Shown: positions 1-8,947, counted from the stretch's first letter. The stretch is DNA of 64,000 nt from an uncultured Lachnospiraceae bacterium (GCA_900317505.1 ONHB01000010.1:1-64000); one strand, 5' to 3'. The notes: generated from the letters alone by a model not told the origin. Numbers and translations: made by a program.

Positions 1-150
1 GTACTGTTCTGAAAATAATTCAGCATTGCCTTGATATTATCATTTCCGCCTCTGTGTCCACCTGTATAAAAATACAGAAACTCCAATCCATCATCATATG
101 AAAGCTCCGGTATTTCCTGACAACGAAGCCTCACAAATAGCTCATTTTAA
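1..150 (-). pseudogene. Rpn-family nuclease/transposase fragment (copy A, cut by window edge)
   Basis: Read on the minus strand, this stretch encodes the conserved block QEIPELSYDDG followed by LEFLYFYTGG and KAMLNYFQNS. These belong to the Rpn / PD-(D/E)XK nuclease family transposases. An in-frame stop lies just upstream of the block, so this copy has lost its N-terminal half, and its 3' part runs off the window. Positions 1-87 are identical to 1318-1404 in copy B. The product is not expected to function. Family assignment is by recognised motifs only. Confidence 0.6.
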
Positions 151-240
151 CTATCTGCGAGGCATGGTTCTTTTTACAACTGTTCAAAACATAATTCAAG
201 ATTTTCCAAATATCATACAGATCAGGATTTTCTGCTCCAA

Positions 241-621
241 ATGATATATTTGATCACTGCCAGTTATTCCAAAGCTAATGCATCCGATGAACTCACAAAC
301 AATCCAGTATTCGCGTCCGTACTTGAAAAAATCACAGCACAGACTACCCTATCAAGATTCTCTAGATACATAGATAAAGAACCCCTAAACCATTTCCTCA
401 CGATTAACAGAATACTCTGGAATAAAAATTATAGTATTCGGATGCCCAGACTGTTATTCTGGATTTGATTTTCATTTTTTGATACATACGGCAAACAGAA
501 AGGCACCGCCCTTGACATTTATTATCAAAGCAATGGTTATCATCCACTTGTCTGTTATTGATAAAACGACCAGAGATCTGATAAAAACACTTGATGTTGA
601 CAGCAGTTTTGCCAAGCCTTA
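241..621 (+). pseudogene. Degenerate IS1380-type transposase fragment
   Basis: The first frame (241-468) reads DELTNNPVFASVLEK, then LSRFSRY, then a block ending NRILWNKNYSIRMP. This resembles the N-terminal part of IS1380-group transposases (a 'DPVF..VL' block followed by 'QPTLSRF'). After a frameshift, 475-558 continues FFDTYGKQKGTALDIYY and NGYHPLVCY, the block around the first catalytic Asp. A further shift reads TTRDLIKT before a stop near 621. With at least two frameshifts and most of the catalytic domain missing, this is a decayed insertion-sequence remnant. I found no terminal inverted repeats. Family assignment rests on motif memory, not a search. Confidence 0.55.
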
Positions 622-950
622 ACCTTTACAAGCGATTCAAAGAAACAGGTACTGCTATCAGTTCAGATAATGTTCCACGAATGATTTTCGATAAATTATT
701 TCAAAATATATTTTTATTCTAACCCCTGTACACTCATTAGATTCACCTTTGATTCCAAGACATTTTATAACTTATTTATCTATGTCCAAAAATAGTTTTT
801 CTACATTCATTTCTGTCTACTATCTGGGCATAATTTAATATATGGATATAAGAGTTCCATTTCCATATTCATCGAAATGAAACCGATATTGTCTAGATGA
901 AAAATTTGTACCCATTATTACACTGCTCATGACATTTTCTGAAATTCCCT
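622..950. other. Gene-free AT-rich stretch
   Basis: I see no credible coding region, promoter pair or terminator here. The sequence is AT-rich, lies between the IS1380-type remnant and the C-terminal end of Rpn copy B, and is probably debris of older insertions. Confidence 0.4.
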
Positions 951-1800
951 TTAATTTCTCTTCCTGACATTTCTCAAGAATTGTATATAATCATTGATCT
1001 CCTGCATTTCCAATGCTTTTTCATAGCAGCTCTGCAGTTGCTCTGCATCGTCGATTTCTTTCAGTTCATCCACCAAACCATCCGGAATGGCACCTTTGCT
1101 CTGGAAATACATCAATATATGGTTTCTGGTCATATCATTAAGTTTTTGTTTTTCTTTTTCTGCTGCTTTTCGGGTTGCCTCTTCCGTCGCCTCTTCCCTC
1201 TCCATATCAATAATATCTCCAAGTGTCATATACTCATTCCTCACTTTCGGAAGGTTCCTCACCTGCTCCACTATCTCACTTATATCTTCCGTTGTCCGGT
1301 CTGTGACATTTTCCCTTGTACTGTTCTGAAAATAATTCAGCATTGCCTTGATATTATCATTTCCGCCTCTGTGTCCACCTGTATAAAAATACAGAAACTC
1401 CAATGGTAATAACATACAGATTTGGCATATTATCAAAGCTTTCATCTCCGCTTTTCAAATGTCTGCCGTCAATCTTTGCCTGATAAAAACGATTGTGCTT
1501 TGGTAAATTCACATTCCTACGCAGATTCGGCTCTATATCATATATTTCTGTTACTTCATCCGACAGATCATCCGCATATTCCAATACTTCTACATCCATC
1601 CTTATTCCTCTGAGATCAGGCGTAAATGGCGGCACAATACGTTGGGAAATAATGTTGATCTTATTAATTTTCCTTTGAAGAAGCACCGTCAATACACTTC
1701 GGCAAAATGCTTCTCCAAGTACCGGCGTTGTCACAATGGCATTCATGAGGAAATCATCCAGTACATTCAATTCCTCCAATGTTTTATTTGTATAACTCAT
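951..1800 (-). pseudogene. Rpn-family PD-(D/E)XK nuclease/transposase (copy B, internal deletion)
   Basis: The gene starts at 1800 with a strong site (AAGGAGG, ATG AGT TAT) and reads MSYTNKTLEELNVLDDF, PVLGEAFCRSVL and FYQAKIDG, up to MPNLYVITI. It then jumps directly to the downstream block LEFLYFYTGG, which is in another frame, so the protein is broken near position 1405. The C-terminal half (stop at 951) has a charged coiled-coil-like region (EREEATEEATRKAAEKEK). The missing piece is the rest of the nuclease core between the two blocks. Intact members are typically about 280-320 residues. The join has the short homology ATTGG shared by both sides. Promoter-side sequence up to about 1990 is similar to that of copy C. 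Without function unless frameshifting occurs. Confidence 0.7.
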
Positions 1801-2007
1801 AAGCCTCCTTTTCTTGGCGAAATCCATGGTTATACAAATATATTTGAACTCCGCCAACTTTTCAATTAATGTGTGAAAATATTGGCGAGATGCCAAAGAA
1901 CATTACCGGTCATGGAAAGACCGGTGAAACGATTTTCACGAATTGTAATATTCATTACAACTGTATAGTAAGATATTTTTAACTGTTTGTCAATTATTTA
2001 TTTTCAA

Positions 2008-2799
2008 TTAACAGTTTGTTTTAAATATCAAAAAAAAGTTAAAAATCATGAAAAAAGTATACAACCTTTCTTTTAACGTCTGTTCTCCAATGGTAATCGC
2101 AGACCATTCATCCATTTCCCTGCTAAATGCTTTAATATTGGCAAGTGGAGTCCGATAGTGATTAGCCTCATCAAAAATACAGACATCCTGATCAACCATC
2201 TCAAGCAATTCTCTTGCAACTGTATCACAGTTATGCGAGTAGATCCGATATAACAATTCTTCATTTTGGGATTTTAACACATCTATCCCTTCTTTATCCT
2301 GCATTTCTTCCAGTCTGTGATATTCGTCTGTCAATTGTGTGTATACAGCGGCTCTCTCTGCAATCTTCATATACTCTTCATACCCGATTTCCTTATAGAC
2401 TGCCAGATCATAATTTGCATTTAATTGATCAATACCGGCATTTAGATTGCCGTCTTTCAAAAATGCTATGGATTCATCCTGTGTCAGCTGTACAATGCTA
2501 AGACACCCTACGCCAGCTTCTCCCATCAGAGATTGCTGCAAATTCTTTTCCATACCGTTAAAGCTATAGACCAGACAGGAAGTATTTTCCTGATTATCCG
2601 GTCCTGTCAATAAAACAATACTATGTCCCAGTCCTTTCATACCATCTGCATTTACAAGATAATAAACGGCATATGTATCGGAAACATCTTCAGGATGCTC
2701 ACTCTTTTTAAAACCGTTCAGGACACAGCAGACCAGGTAAATGATCAGCCCGATTATAATCAACACTAGTAATATTTGTAAAATTTTTCTTTTTTTCAT
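2008..2799 (-). CDS. Membrane-anchored protein with possible permuted papain-like (NlpC/P60-like) domain
   Basis: A 263-residue protein. Residues 5-28 form one hydrophobic segment after a basic KKRK start, so it is probably anchored with the rest outside. There is a GHSIVLL motif near residue 58 and a SHNCDTVARELL motif near 190. An early His and a late Asn-Cys followed by an Ala-containing helix resemble the order in circularly permuted papain-fold proteins, where His precedes Cys. This is an inference from two motifs; I do not recognise a named family. The C-terminus ends in an odd hydrophobic stretch (FFMIFNFFLIF), possibly a run-on past an older stop. It lies between two broken Rpn copies. 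ATG is followed by Lys-rich codons, with a modest ribosome site upstream (GAGGGTT). Confidence 0.6.
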   Translation of the reverse strand: MKKRKILQILLVLIIIGLIIYLVCCVLNGFKKSEHPEDVSDTYAVYYLVNADGMKGLGHSIVLLTGPDNQENTSCLVYSFNGMEKNLQQSLMGEAGVGCLSIVQLTQDESIAFLKDGNLNAGIDQLNANYDLAVYKEIGYEEYMKIAERAAVYTQLTDEYHRLEEMQDKEGIDVLKSQNEELLYRIYSHNCDTVARELLEMVDQDVCIFDEANHYRTPLANIKAFSREMDEWSAITIGEQTLKERLYTFFMIFNFFLIFKTNC

Positions 2800-2853
2800 A
2801 ACCCTCTATATCTTGAGATTGAATTGCATGATGTTTTATTGATAACCCCTAAT

Positions 2854-3418
2854 CTATGAGACACCCTTATTTTCTATCATATAATCTTCTAAAAATTTCA
2901 AATATTCATCAATTTCTGATATTTCCAATGCTTTCTCATAACAATGCTGTAGCTGGCTTGTATCATGGATTTTTTTCAGTTTATCTTCCATAATAGCTGG
3001 AACCGCCCCTTTTTTTCTAAAATACATCAATATATAATTTCTTGTTGTATCATTCAGAATTTCTGTTGCCTTAGCCGTCGCCTCCGCAGCCGCCTCTTCT
3101 CTTTCCATATCAATGATATCTCCAAGCGTCATGTATTCATTCCTCACTTCCGGCCGATTTCTAATCTGATCTACAATCTCATTTATTTCCTCTGTTGCCT
3201 TAGTTGTCACATTTTCCTTCCGGCTGTTTTGAAAATAATTCAGCATTGCTTTAATGCTTTCATTTCCACCCTTATGCCCACCTGTATAAAAATAAAGAAA
3301 GTACAGTCAGCACATTTCGACAAAATGCCTCTCCTAATACAGGCGTTGCCACAATGGCATTCATAAGGAAATCATCCAATACATTGAGTTCCTCCAATGT
3401 TTTGTTTGTATAACTCAT
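2854..3418 (-). pseudogene. Rpn-family PD-(D/E)XK nuclease/transposase (copy C, larger internal deletion)
   Basis: It starts at 3418 after GGAAAGGAGATTT and reads MSYTNKTLEELNVLDDF and PVLGEAFCRNVLTVL, as in copy B. At about 3300 it passes straight into the codons for LYFYTGGHKGG in another frame. The N-terminal frame stops soon after the join. The C-terminal frame continues to 2854 with EREEAAAEATAKATEIL and an ENKGVS end. Compared with copy B the deletion removes even more of the nuclease core, yet its right edge falls at nearly the same codons. Its upstream sequence (3419-3620) matches that of copy B, which shows a shared origin. Confidence 0.7.
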
Positions 3419-3650
3419 AAATCTCCTTTCCTTGACGAAATCCATGGTTATACAAAGGCTTATGAACTCCGCCAACTTTTCAATTTTAGTGTGTGAAAAT
3501 ATTGGCGAGATGCCAAAGAACATTGCCAGTCGCAGAAAGACCGGCGAAACGTTTTCACTGATTGTAGTGCTTACTATATTTGTATATTAAATCATAATTA
3601 ACTTTTTGTCAATTATATTTTATCACTTTACAGTATTATTCATAAAAATA
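3419..3650. other. Upstream flank of Rpn copy C, shared with copy B
   Basis: This stretch is clearly similar to 1801-2000 (shared blocks GGCGAGATGCCAAAGAACAT and AGACCGG.GAAACG, and a TTTTTGTCAATTAT tail). It is therefore the repeated 5' flank of the Rpn genes rather than unique DNA. No separate gene is seen. Confidence 0.55.
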
Positions 3651-3651
3651 A

Positions 3652-3710
3652 ACTTAGCCGAACGGCATAATTTTAATATTGCTATTATAAATCAGTTCGT
3701 TCGGCTAAGT
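3652..3710. repeat. 12-bp perfect inverted repeat with 35-bp spacer
   Basis: ACTTAGCCGAAC (3652-3663) is repeated in inverse orientation as GTTCGGCTAAGT (3699-3710) around an AT-rich spacer. There is no T-run, so it is not an ordinary terminator. It could be the ends of a small mobile remnant or a protein-binding or recombination site at the edge of the accessory patch. Confidence 0.55.
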
Positions 3711-3751
3711 CAATCACTAATATAATATCTCGAAATTTCTAATCCAAAAAT

Positions 3752-3793
3752 AAAAAAGGAAGTCCGAAACCAGCGTCCAGACTTCCTTTTTTC
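3752..3793 (-). terminator. Intrinsic terminator after etfA
   Basis: A 13-bp stem, AAAAAAGGAAGTC / GACTTCCTTTTTT, with a 15-nt loop and A/T tracts on both sides lies about 115 bp past the etfA stop. It ends the butyrate operon and could also work for transcription from the left. Confidence 0.85.
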
Positions 3794-3906
3794 TGAAATA
3801 AATATCAATCAGTTTTTACAGACCGGCAATTTGTACGGTGGCCAACCTGCAAAATTAGGTAAAACAAATTACTTTATCTCCATACCTTCCGGCATGAATT
3901 CTGTTC

Positions 3907-4974
3907 TTATTTCTCAGCTAAAGCTTTTTTGATTTCTTCTGTTAACTGAGGAACGATCTTGTTGAGATCGCCAACTACACCGTAGTCAGCTACGTCAAAG
4001 ATCGGAGCATCTTCATCTTTGTTGATTGCGATGATGATGTCTGATTCTTCCATACCGGCAACGTGCTGGATGGCACCTGAAATACCGATTGCGAAGTATA
4101 CGTTGGGACGTACGGTCTTACCGGTCTGTCCAACCTGGAGATCTTTGGGTTTCCAGCCTGAGTCTACAACGGCACGTGAACATGAAACTGTACCACCGAT
4201 TGCATCTGCAAGATCATCCAGTAATTTGAAGTTTTCTGCTGAACCAACACCACGACCACCGGATACTAAGATCTTTGCAGCCATGATATCAACTGTATCA
4301 GATACGGCTTTAACAACTTCTTTGATTGTTACATATTTGTTGTTGGGTGTGAAGCCGGGGTTGTATTCGATAACTTCTGCTTTTGCACCTGCAACGGGCT
4401 CGATCTTCTGCATAACACCAGGACGAACTGTAGCCATCTGAGGACGGTTGTCAGGACATGCGATAGTAGCGATTGTGTTACCACCGAATGCAGGACGAGT
4501 CATTAATAACTGATTGTGTTTCTGATCAGCTTCTTTACCGGGGATTGCTACTAACGGGAAATCACCGATTTCAAGAACTGTACAGTCAGCTGTAAGACCT
4601 GTCTGTACTCTTGCTGAAACAGTAGGGCCAAGGTCACGACCGATTGCTGTAGCACCAACTAATACGATTTCAGGTTTGTATTCGTTGATAACAGATGCTA
4701 ATGCGTGAGCGTAAGGCTCTGTTCTGTAATCTTTTAATTCGGGATCATCAACAACGATAACGCGGTCTGCGCCATACTCTGCTAACTGATCAACAAGGCC
4801 CTTAACATCTGAGCCGATTAATACTGCTGTTACTTCTTTTGTCTCTAAAGAAGAAGCTAACTCTTTTGCTTTTCCAAGTAATTCAAAAGCAATACCGCTG
4901 ATTTCATTATCAACTTGCTGTGCAAATACAAAGACACCTTTGTACTGTGCGATTACTTCAGGACTCATTTTCAT
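3907..4974 (-). CDS. etfA: Electron transfer flavoprotein subunit alpha
   Basis: 355 residues, the usual length. EtfA pairs with EtfB and Bcd. In butyrate producers the complex couples crotonyl-CoA reduction by NADH to ferredoxin reduction (flavin-based electron bifurcation, known for the family). The C-terminal FAD domain is complete: SGGRGVGS near 238, SCSRAVVDSGW near 259, QVGQTGKTVRP near 276, AIGISGAIQH near 291 and INKDEDAPIFDVADYG near 312. Start at 4974: GGTGA lies 6 nt upstream; the second Met (4968) is an alternative. It is the last gene of the thl-crt-hbd-bcd-etfB-etfA operon, 28 bp after etfB, and is followed by the terminator at 3752-3793. Confidence 0.96.
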   Translation of the reverse strand: MKMSPEVIAQYKGVFVFAQQVDNEISGIAFELLGKAKELASSLETKEVTAVLIGSDVKGLVDQLAEYGADRVIVVDDPELKDYRTEPYAHALASVINEYKPEIVLVGATAIGRDLGPTVSARVQTGLTADCTVLEIGDFPLVAIPGKEADQKHNQLLMTRPAFGGNTIATIACPDNRPQMATVRPGVMQKIEPVAGAKAEVIEYNPGFTPNNKYVTIKEVVKAVSDTVDIMAAKILVSGGRGVGSAENFKLLDDLADAIGGTVSCSRAVVDSGWKPKDLQVGQTGKTVRPNVYFAIGISGAIQHVAGMEESDIIIAINKDEDAPIFDVADYGVVGDLNKIVPQLTEEIKKALAEK

Positions 4975-5002
4975 AATTATTCACCACTTTTCCTTTATTT
5001 CA

Positions 5003-5788
5003 TTAGATTACATGTTTCTCTTTTAATTTGCCTACAATGTATGCTACTGCTTCATCCGGAGAATCAGGAGTAACTTTCTCGCCTGCACCTTTACGAACTT
5101 TGTCAGATGCTTTAGCGATCTTTGTAGGTGAACCCATCAGACCTAAGTTGCCGTCTTCAACGTCTTTTAAGTCTGCACGGCCCCATGTAGTAATCTCTGC
5201 TTTGCAAGCATCGAAGATTCCACCGGGTGTCATGTAACGGGGATCATTTAATTCAGAAAGTGCTGTAACTAATGCAGGCATCTTAGCTTCTACTACATGA
5301 TATCTGTCATCATACTGACGCTGAACGATAACCTTGTCACCTTCAACTTTGATATCCTGTGCATAAGAGATTACCGGGATTCCTAAATGCTCAGCGATCT
5401 GAGGACCAACCTGAGCTGTATCACCGTCGATAGCCTGACGACCTGTGATGATCAGATCATAATCCAGATTTCTTAATGCTCCTGCGATTGTTGTAGATGT
5501 AGCCCAAGTATCGGCACCACCTAATACTCTATCTGTAACTAATACACCTTTGTCAGCGCCCATAGCGATTGCTTCACGAAGAACATCGGTAGCTTTGGGA
5601 AGTCCCATTGTTAAAACAGTAACTTCTGCGCCGTACTGATCTTTTAATCTTAAAGCTGCCTCTAAACCAGCTTTATCATCGGGGTTCATGATTGCGAGCA
5701 TTGCTCCTCTGTCAAGAGTTCCATCAGGATTGAATTTAACGCCGCCCTTTGTATCAGGAACCTGTTTAATACAAACTACGATTTTCAC
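5003..5788 (-). CDS. etfB: Electron transfer flavoprotein subunit beta
   Basis: 261 residues, full length. It carries the second flavin/nucleotide site of the EtfAB dimer. In bifurcating complexes this subunit holds the FAD that accepts the hydride from NADH. Visible family marks are VCIKQVPDT at the N-terminus, LTMGLPKA near 80 and the signature ITGRQAIDGDTAQVGP near 117. The start codon is GTG at 5788, with GGAGG 9 nt upstream. GTG is rarer than ATG but clearly placed here. It lies 13 bp downstream of bcd and 28 bp upstream of etfA. Confidence 0.96.
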   Translation of the reverse strand: MKIVVCIKQVPDTKGGVKFNPDGTLDRGAMLAIMNPDDKAGLEAALRLKDQYGAEVTVLTMGLPKATDVLREAIAMGADKGVLVTDRVLGGADTWATSTTIAGALRNLDYDLIITGRQAIDGDTAQVGPQIAEHLGIPVISYAQDIKVEGDKVIVQRQYDDRYHVVEAKMPALVTALSELNDPRYMTPGGIFDACKAEITTWGRADLKDVEDGNLGLMGSPTKIAKASDKVRKGAGEKVTPDSPDEAVAYIVGKLKEKHVI

Positions 5789-5801
5789 GATAACGTACCT
5801 C

Positions 5802-6974
5802 CTATTTTAATAAACTTCCAGAAATTACCATACGCTGAACTTCTGAAGTTCCTTCGTAGATTTCTGTAATCTTAGCATCACGCATCATACGCTCTACATT
5901 GTACTCTTTGATGTAACCATAACCACCGTGTAACTGTACACATTTGGTTGTTACTTCCATAGCAACCTCTGCAGCGTATAATTTAGCCATTGCAGCTTCT
6001 ACGGAATAAGATACTTTAGCACCTGCCTGATACTGAGCTTTCTTCATGGCAGCTTTGTAAACCAGTAATTTAGCAGCTTCTACTTTTGTAGCCATATCTG
6101 CTAACTGGAACTGTGTATTCTGGAACTGAGCGATAGAACGACCGAACTGTTTTCTTTCTTTTACATATTCGATTGTTGTCTCTAAAGCGCCTTCTGCAAT
6201 ACCAAGTGCCTGAGCAGCGATACCGATACGTCCGCCGTCAAGAGTATGCATAGCGATTCCAAAACCTTTACCCTTCTGGCCAAGTAAGTTGCCTGCGGGG
6301 ATACGGCAGTCTGTGAAGATCAATTCATAAGTAGATGATGCACAGATACCCATTTTGTTTTCTTTTGTACCGAATGTAAATCCGGGTGTTCCTTTTTCAA
6401 CGATGAAAGAAGAAATCTCTTTCTGAACACGTCCACGTTTCTCAACTTTGCCTGTTACAGCGATGATAACGTAAACGTCAGCTTCTTTACCATTTGTGAT
6501 AAAGCATTTAGATCCGTTTAATACCCATTCGTTGGTAGCTTCATCAAAGACAGCCTTTGTCTGCTGACCCTGAGCATCTGTACCGGCACCGGGCTCTGTT
6601 AAACCGAATGCACCAAGCTTTTTACCTGATGCTAAGTCAGGAAGGTATTTAGCTTTCTGTTCGGGAGTACCATATGTCTGGATCGGATCTACACACAGTG
6701 ATGTATGAGCAGAAACGATAACACCTGTAGTACCGCAAACTTTTGATAATTCTTCTACACACATAACGTATGTCAAAGGATCACAACCCTGGCCACCCAT
6801 TTCCTTCGGTACCGGAATACCTAAGAAACCATATTTAGCCATTTTCTCTACTGTCTCTCTAGGGAATCTGTGTTCTTCGTCAATTTCCTGAGCGAGAGGC
6901 TTTACTTCGTTTTCAGCGAAATCTTTAAATAACTGTCTCGCCATTTCATGTTCTTTGCTTAAAGTAAAATCCAT
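5802..6974 (-). CDS. bcd: Butyryl-CoA dehydrogenase (short-chain acyl-CoA dehydrogenase)
   Basis: FAD enzyme that reduces crotonyl-CoA to butyryl-CoA together with EtfAB. The acyl-CoA dehydrogenase signatures are present: [11 protein letters not shown] near 130, KCFITNG near 155, [13 protein letters not shown] near 270, [22 protein letters not shown] near 340 and [10 protein letters not shown] near 370, whose Glu is the expected catalytic base. About 390 residues. I place the start at 6974 (MDFTLSK): GGAGG is 11 nt before this ATG but only 2 nt before the upstream ATG at 6983, which would add three residues. It lies between hbd and etfB, both within 50 bp, as in other Lachnospiraceae butyrate operons. 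Confidence 0.95.
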   Translation of the reverse strand: MDFTLSKEHEMARQLFKDFAENEVKPLAQEIDEEHRFPRETVEKMAKYGFLGIPVPKEMGGQGCDPLTYVMCVEELSKVCGTTGVIVSAHTSLCVDPIQTYGTPEQKAKYLPDLASGKKLGAFGLTEPGAGTDAQGQQTKAVFDEATNEWVLNGSKCFITNGKEADVYVIIAVTGKVEKRGRVQKEISSFIVEKGTPGFTFGTKENKMGICASSTYELIFTDCRIPAGNLLGQKGKGFGIAMHTLDGGRIGIAAQALGIAEGALETTIEYVKERKQFGRSIAQFQNTQFQLADMATKVEAAKLLVYKAAMKKAQYQAGAKVSYSVEAAMAKLYAAEVAMEVTTKCVQLHGGYGYIKEYNVERMMRDAKITEIYEGTSEVQRMVISGSLLK

Positions 6975-7015
6975 GATTTTCATTTCCTCCGTTTTATTTT
7001 ATAAAAAACTTTTGA

Positions 7016-7888
7016 TTACAGTGCATCTACCGGTGTTTTGGTACGGTCTGCATTGTATACATAGAAACCTTTGCCAGTCTTGCATCCAAGATTTCCGCCT
7101 CTTACCATCTTGCGGATCAAAGGACATGCACGATATTTGCTGTCGCCTGTTTCATTGTAAAGAACGTCCATGATAGCAAGGCAGATATCAAGACCTACGA
7201 AATCGCCAAGTTCAAGCGGTCCCATGGGATGATTAGCACCAAGCTTCATAGCTGCGTCGATACCAGCGATATCTGAAACACCTTCCATTTTGATGAAAGC
7301 AGCTTCGTTGATCATAGGGATCAGGATACGGTTTACTACGAAACCTGCAGCTTCATTAACCTGTACGGGTGTTTTGCCGATTTCTTCAGAGATTTTTTTG
7401 ATAGTATCTACTGTTTCAGCAGGTGTATTAACACCAGCGATAACTTCTACTAATTTCATACGATCAGCAGGATTGAAGAAATGCATACCGATCATAGGAC
7501 GTGTCAGTCCGTTGCCGATTTCTGTGATAGAAAGGCTTGATGTATTGGAAGCAAAGACACATTCCGGTTTTGCAATTTTGTCTAATTCTGCAAATGTTGT
7601 TTTCTTAACTTCCATGTTTTCAAATGCTGCTTCTACGATTAAATCGCAGTCTGCGCAAAGGTCTTCTTTCAGACCGGGTGTGATGCTTGCAAGGATTCCG
7701 TCAACAGTTTCCTGTGTCATTTTTCCTTTCTCTACAAGTCTTGCATAGCCTTTAGCGATTTTGTCTTTTCCGCCTTCAGCCCATTCCTGTTTGATGTCGC
7801 AAAGTGCAACTGTGTAACCATCAACCTGAGCAAATGCTTTTGCAATGCCCTGTCCCATGGTACCTGCGCCAATAACGCCAACCTTCAT
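7016..7888 (-). CDS. hbd: 3-hydroxybutyryl-CoA dehydrogenase
   Basis: Reduces acetoacetyl-CoA to 3-hydroxybutyryl-CoA with NAD(P)H, the second step of the butyrate route. 290 residues, the normal length for a stand-alone bacterial Hbd. The N-terminal Rossmann motif is GAGTMGQGIA (residues 7-16). MHFFNPADRMKLVEVI near 138 contains the catalytic His, AAGFVVNRIL follows near 185, and the C-terminal GPLELGDFVGLD block supports the helical domain. The start has AGGAGG 8 nt upstream. It is preceded by a 126-bp AT-rich gap after crt and followed 32-40 bp later by bcd. Confidence 0.95.
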   Translation of the reverse strand: MKVGVIGAGTMGQGIAKAFAQVDGYTVALCDIKQEWAEGGKDKIAKGYARLVEKGKMTQETVDGILASITPGLKEDLCADCDLIVEAAFENMEVKKTTFAELDKIAKPECVFASNTSSLSITEIGNGLTRPMIGMHFFNPADRMKLVEVIAGVNTPAETVDTIKKISEEIGKTPVQVNEAAGFVVNRILIPMINEAAFIKMEGVSDIAGIDAAMKLGANHPMGPLELGDFVGLDICLAIMDVLYNETGDSKYRACPLIRKMVRGGNLGCKTGKGFYVYNADRTKTPVDAL

Positions 7889-8014
7889 TGTTTGTTCCTC
7901 CTAAAAATATATTTTTGTGAATTACCAACACAAATTCATATACGTTTCATTTGTATTGTCATTCTATATTCATATCCGTAAAAGAATCTTTCACTTTCCC
8001 GGATTGAACGCTAT

Positions 8015-8845
8015 TTATTTATTCTGGAAAGGTACGACTTTCAATTTCTTTTCTTTGTCTTTCTCTAAGAAATTGCCCATTCCGGCTTTCTGGTCTTCTG
8101 TCTCGAAGCATGCGCCGAATAATTTCTCTTCGATCACGATTGCCTGATCCATATCTACCTGAAGACCTTCATTGATTGCTTTTTTGCAGTTACGAACTGC
8201 GATCGGAGCCTGCTTTGCAATGCCGGATGCCATTTTTTCAGCAGCTTCCATTAATGCTTCTTTTGCAGATTTAACAACATTGCCGGCTTCATCTACTTCT
8301 GCAGAAACAACCTGATTAACAAGGCCAATTCTGTAAGCATCTGCAGCTTTGATATTGCGTGCTGTATAGATCATCTGTTTTGCCATGCCGGGTCCTACTA
8401 ATCTGGCAAGTCTCTGTGTACCGCCAAATCCGGGTGTAATTCCAAGACCAACCTCAGGCTGTCCAAATACTGCATTGTCAGAACAAATTCTGATATCACA
8501 GCTCATGGAGATCTCACAGCCGCCGCCTAATGCGAAACCGTTGACTGCTGCAATGACCGGAAGAGGGAATGTTTCTAATTTGCGGAAAACATCATTTCCT
8601 TTCTTACCGAAGGCTTCACCTTCTGCTTTTGTCAATGTGCTCATTTCTCCGATATCTGCTCCGGCAACAAATGATTTTTCACCTGCACCTGTTAAGATCA
8701 GACATCTTGTAGTGTCAAGATTAACAGCATCCAGTGTAGCATTTAATTCATCAAGAACCTGTGAATTTAATGCATTTAATGCTTTCTCTCTGTTGATGGT
8801 AATGATACCAACAGCACCTTTTTCTTCGTATAATACGAATTCCAT
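8015..8845 (-). CDS. crt: 3-hydroxybutyryl-CoA dehydratase (crotonase)
   Basis: Enoyl-CoA hydratase/isomerase fold enzyme that dehydrates 3-hydroxybutyryl-CoA to crotonyl-CoA. Crotonase marks: SFVAGADI near 62 (oxyanion loop), NGFALGGGCEISMSCDIRI near 105 with the first catalytic Glu, and QPEVGLGITPGFGGTQRL near 133 with the second Glu. 276 residues, slightly longer than the ~260 norm because of a basic tail (KDKEKKLKVVPFQNK). The start has AAAGGAG 9 nt upstream. A strong RNA hairpin (8886-8921) separates it from thl. Confidence 0.95.
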   Translation of the reverse strand: MEFVLYEEKGAVGIITINREKALNALNSQVLDELNATLDAVNLDTTRCLILTGAGEKSFVAGADIGEMSTLTKAEGEAFGKKGNDVFRKLETFPLPVIAAVNGFALGGGCEISMSCDIRICSDNAVFGQPEVGLGITPGFGGTQRLARLVGPGMAKQMIYTARNIKAADAYRIGLVNQVVSAEVDEAGNVVKSAKEALMEAAEKMASGIAKQAPIAVRNCKKAINEGLQVDMDQAIVIEEKLFGACFETEDQKAGMGNFLEKDKEKKLKVVPFQNK

Positions 8846-8885
8846 ATTTGTTTCTCCTTTCGGTTTGAAGTATCTTTATACGCAA

Positions 8886-8921
8886 CATAGATGAAACACG
8901 CCAAAGCGCGTTCCATCTATG
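8886..8921 (-). promoter_or_regulatory. 16-bp RNA hairpin between thl and crt
   Basis: The arms CATAGATG...CATCTATG enclose a 4-nt loop. On the transcribed (minus) strand all 16 positions pair, two as G-U. On the plus strand the same two positions are A-C mismatches, so the fold favours the mRNA. No U-run follows, so it is not a standard terminator. A role in mRNA processing, stability or partial attenuation between thl and crt is an inference. Confidence 0.6.
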
Positions 8922-8947
8922 ATAAGCAGTCTTAAATCTGCAATTTA

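Noticed and set aside
981-1869. Plus-strand open frames across Rpn copy B
   Set aside because: They are antisense to recognisable minus-strand Rpn codons, and their predicted proteins show no motifs.
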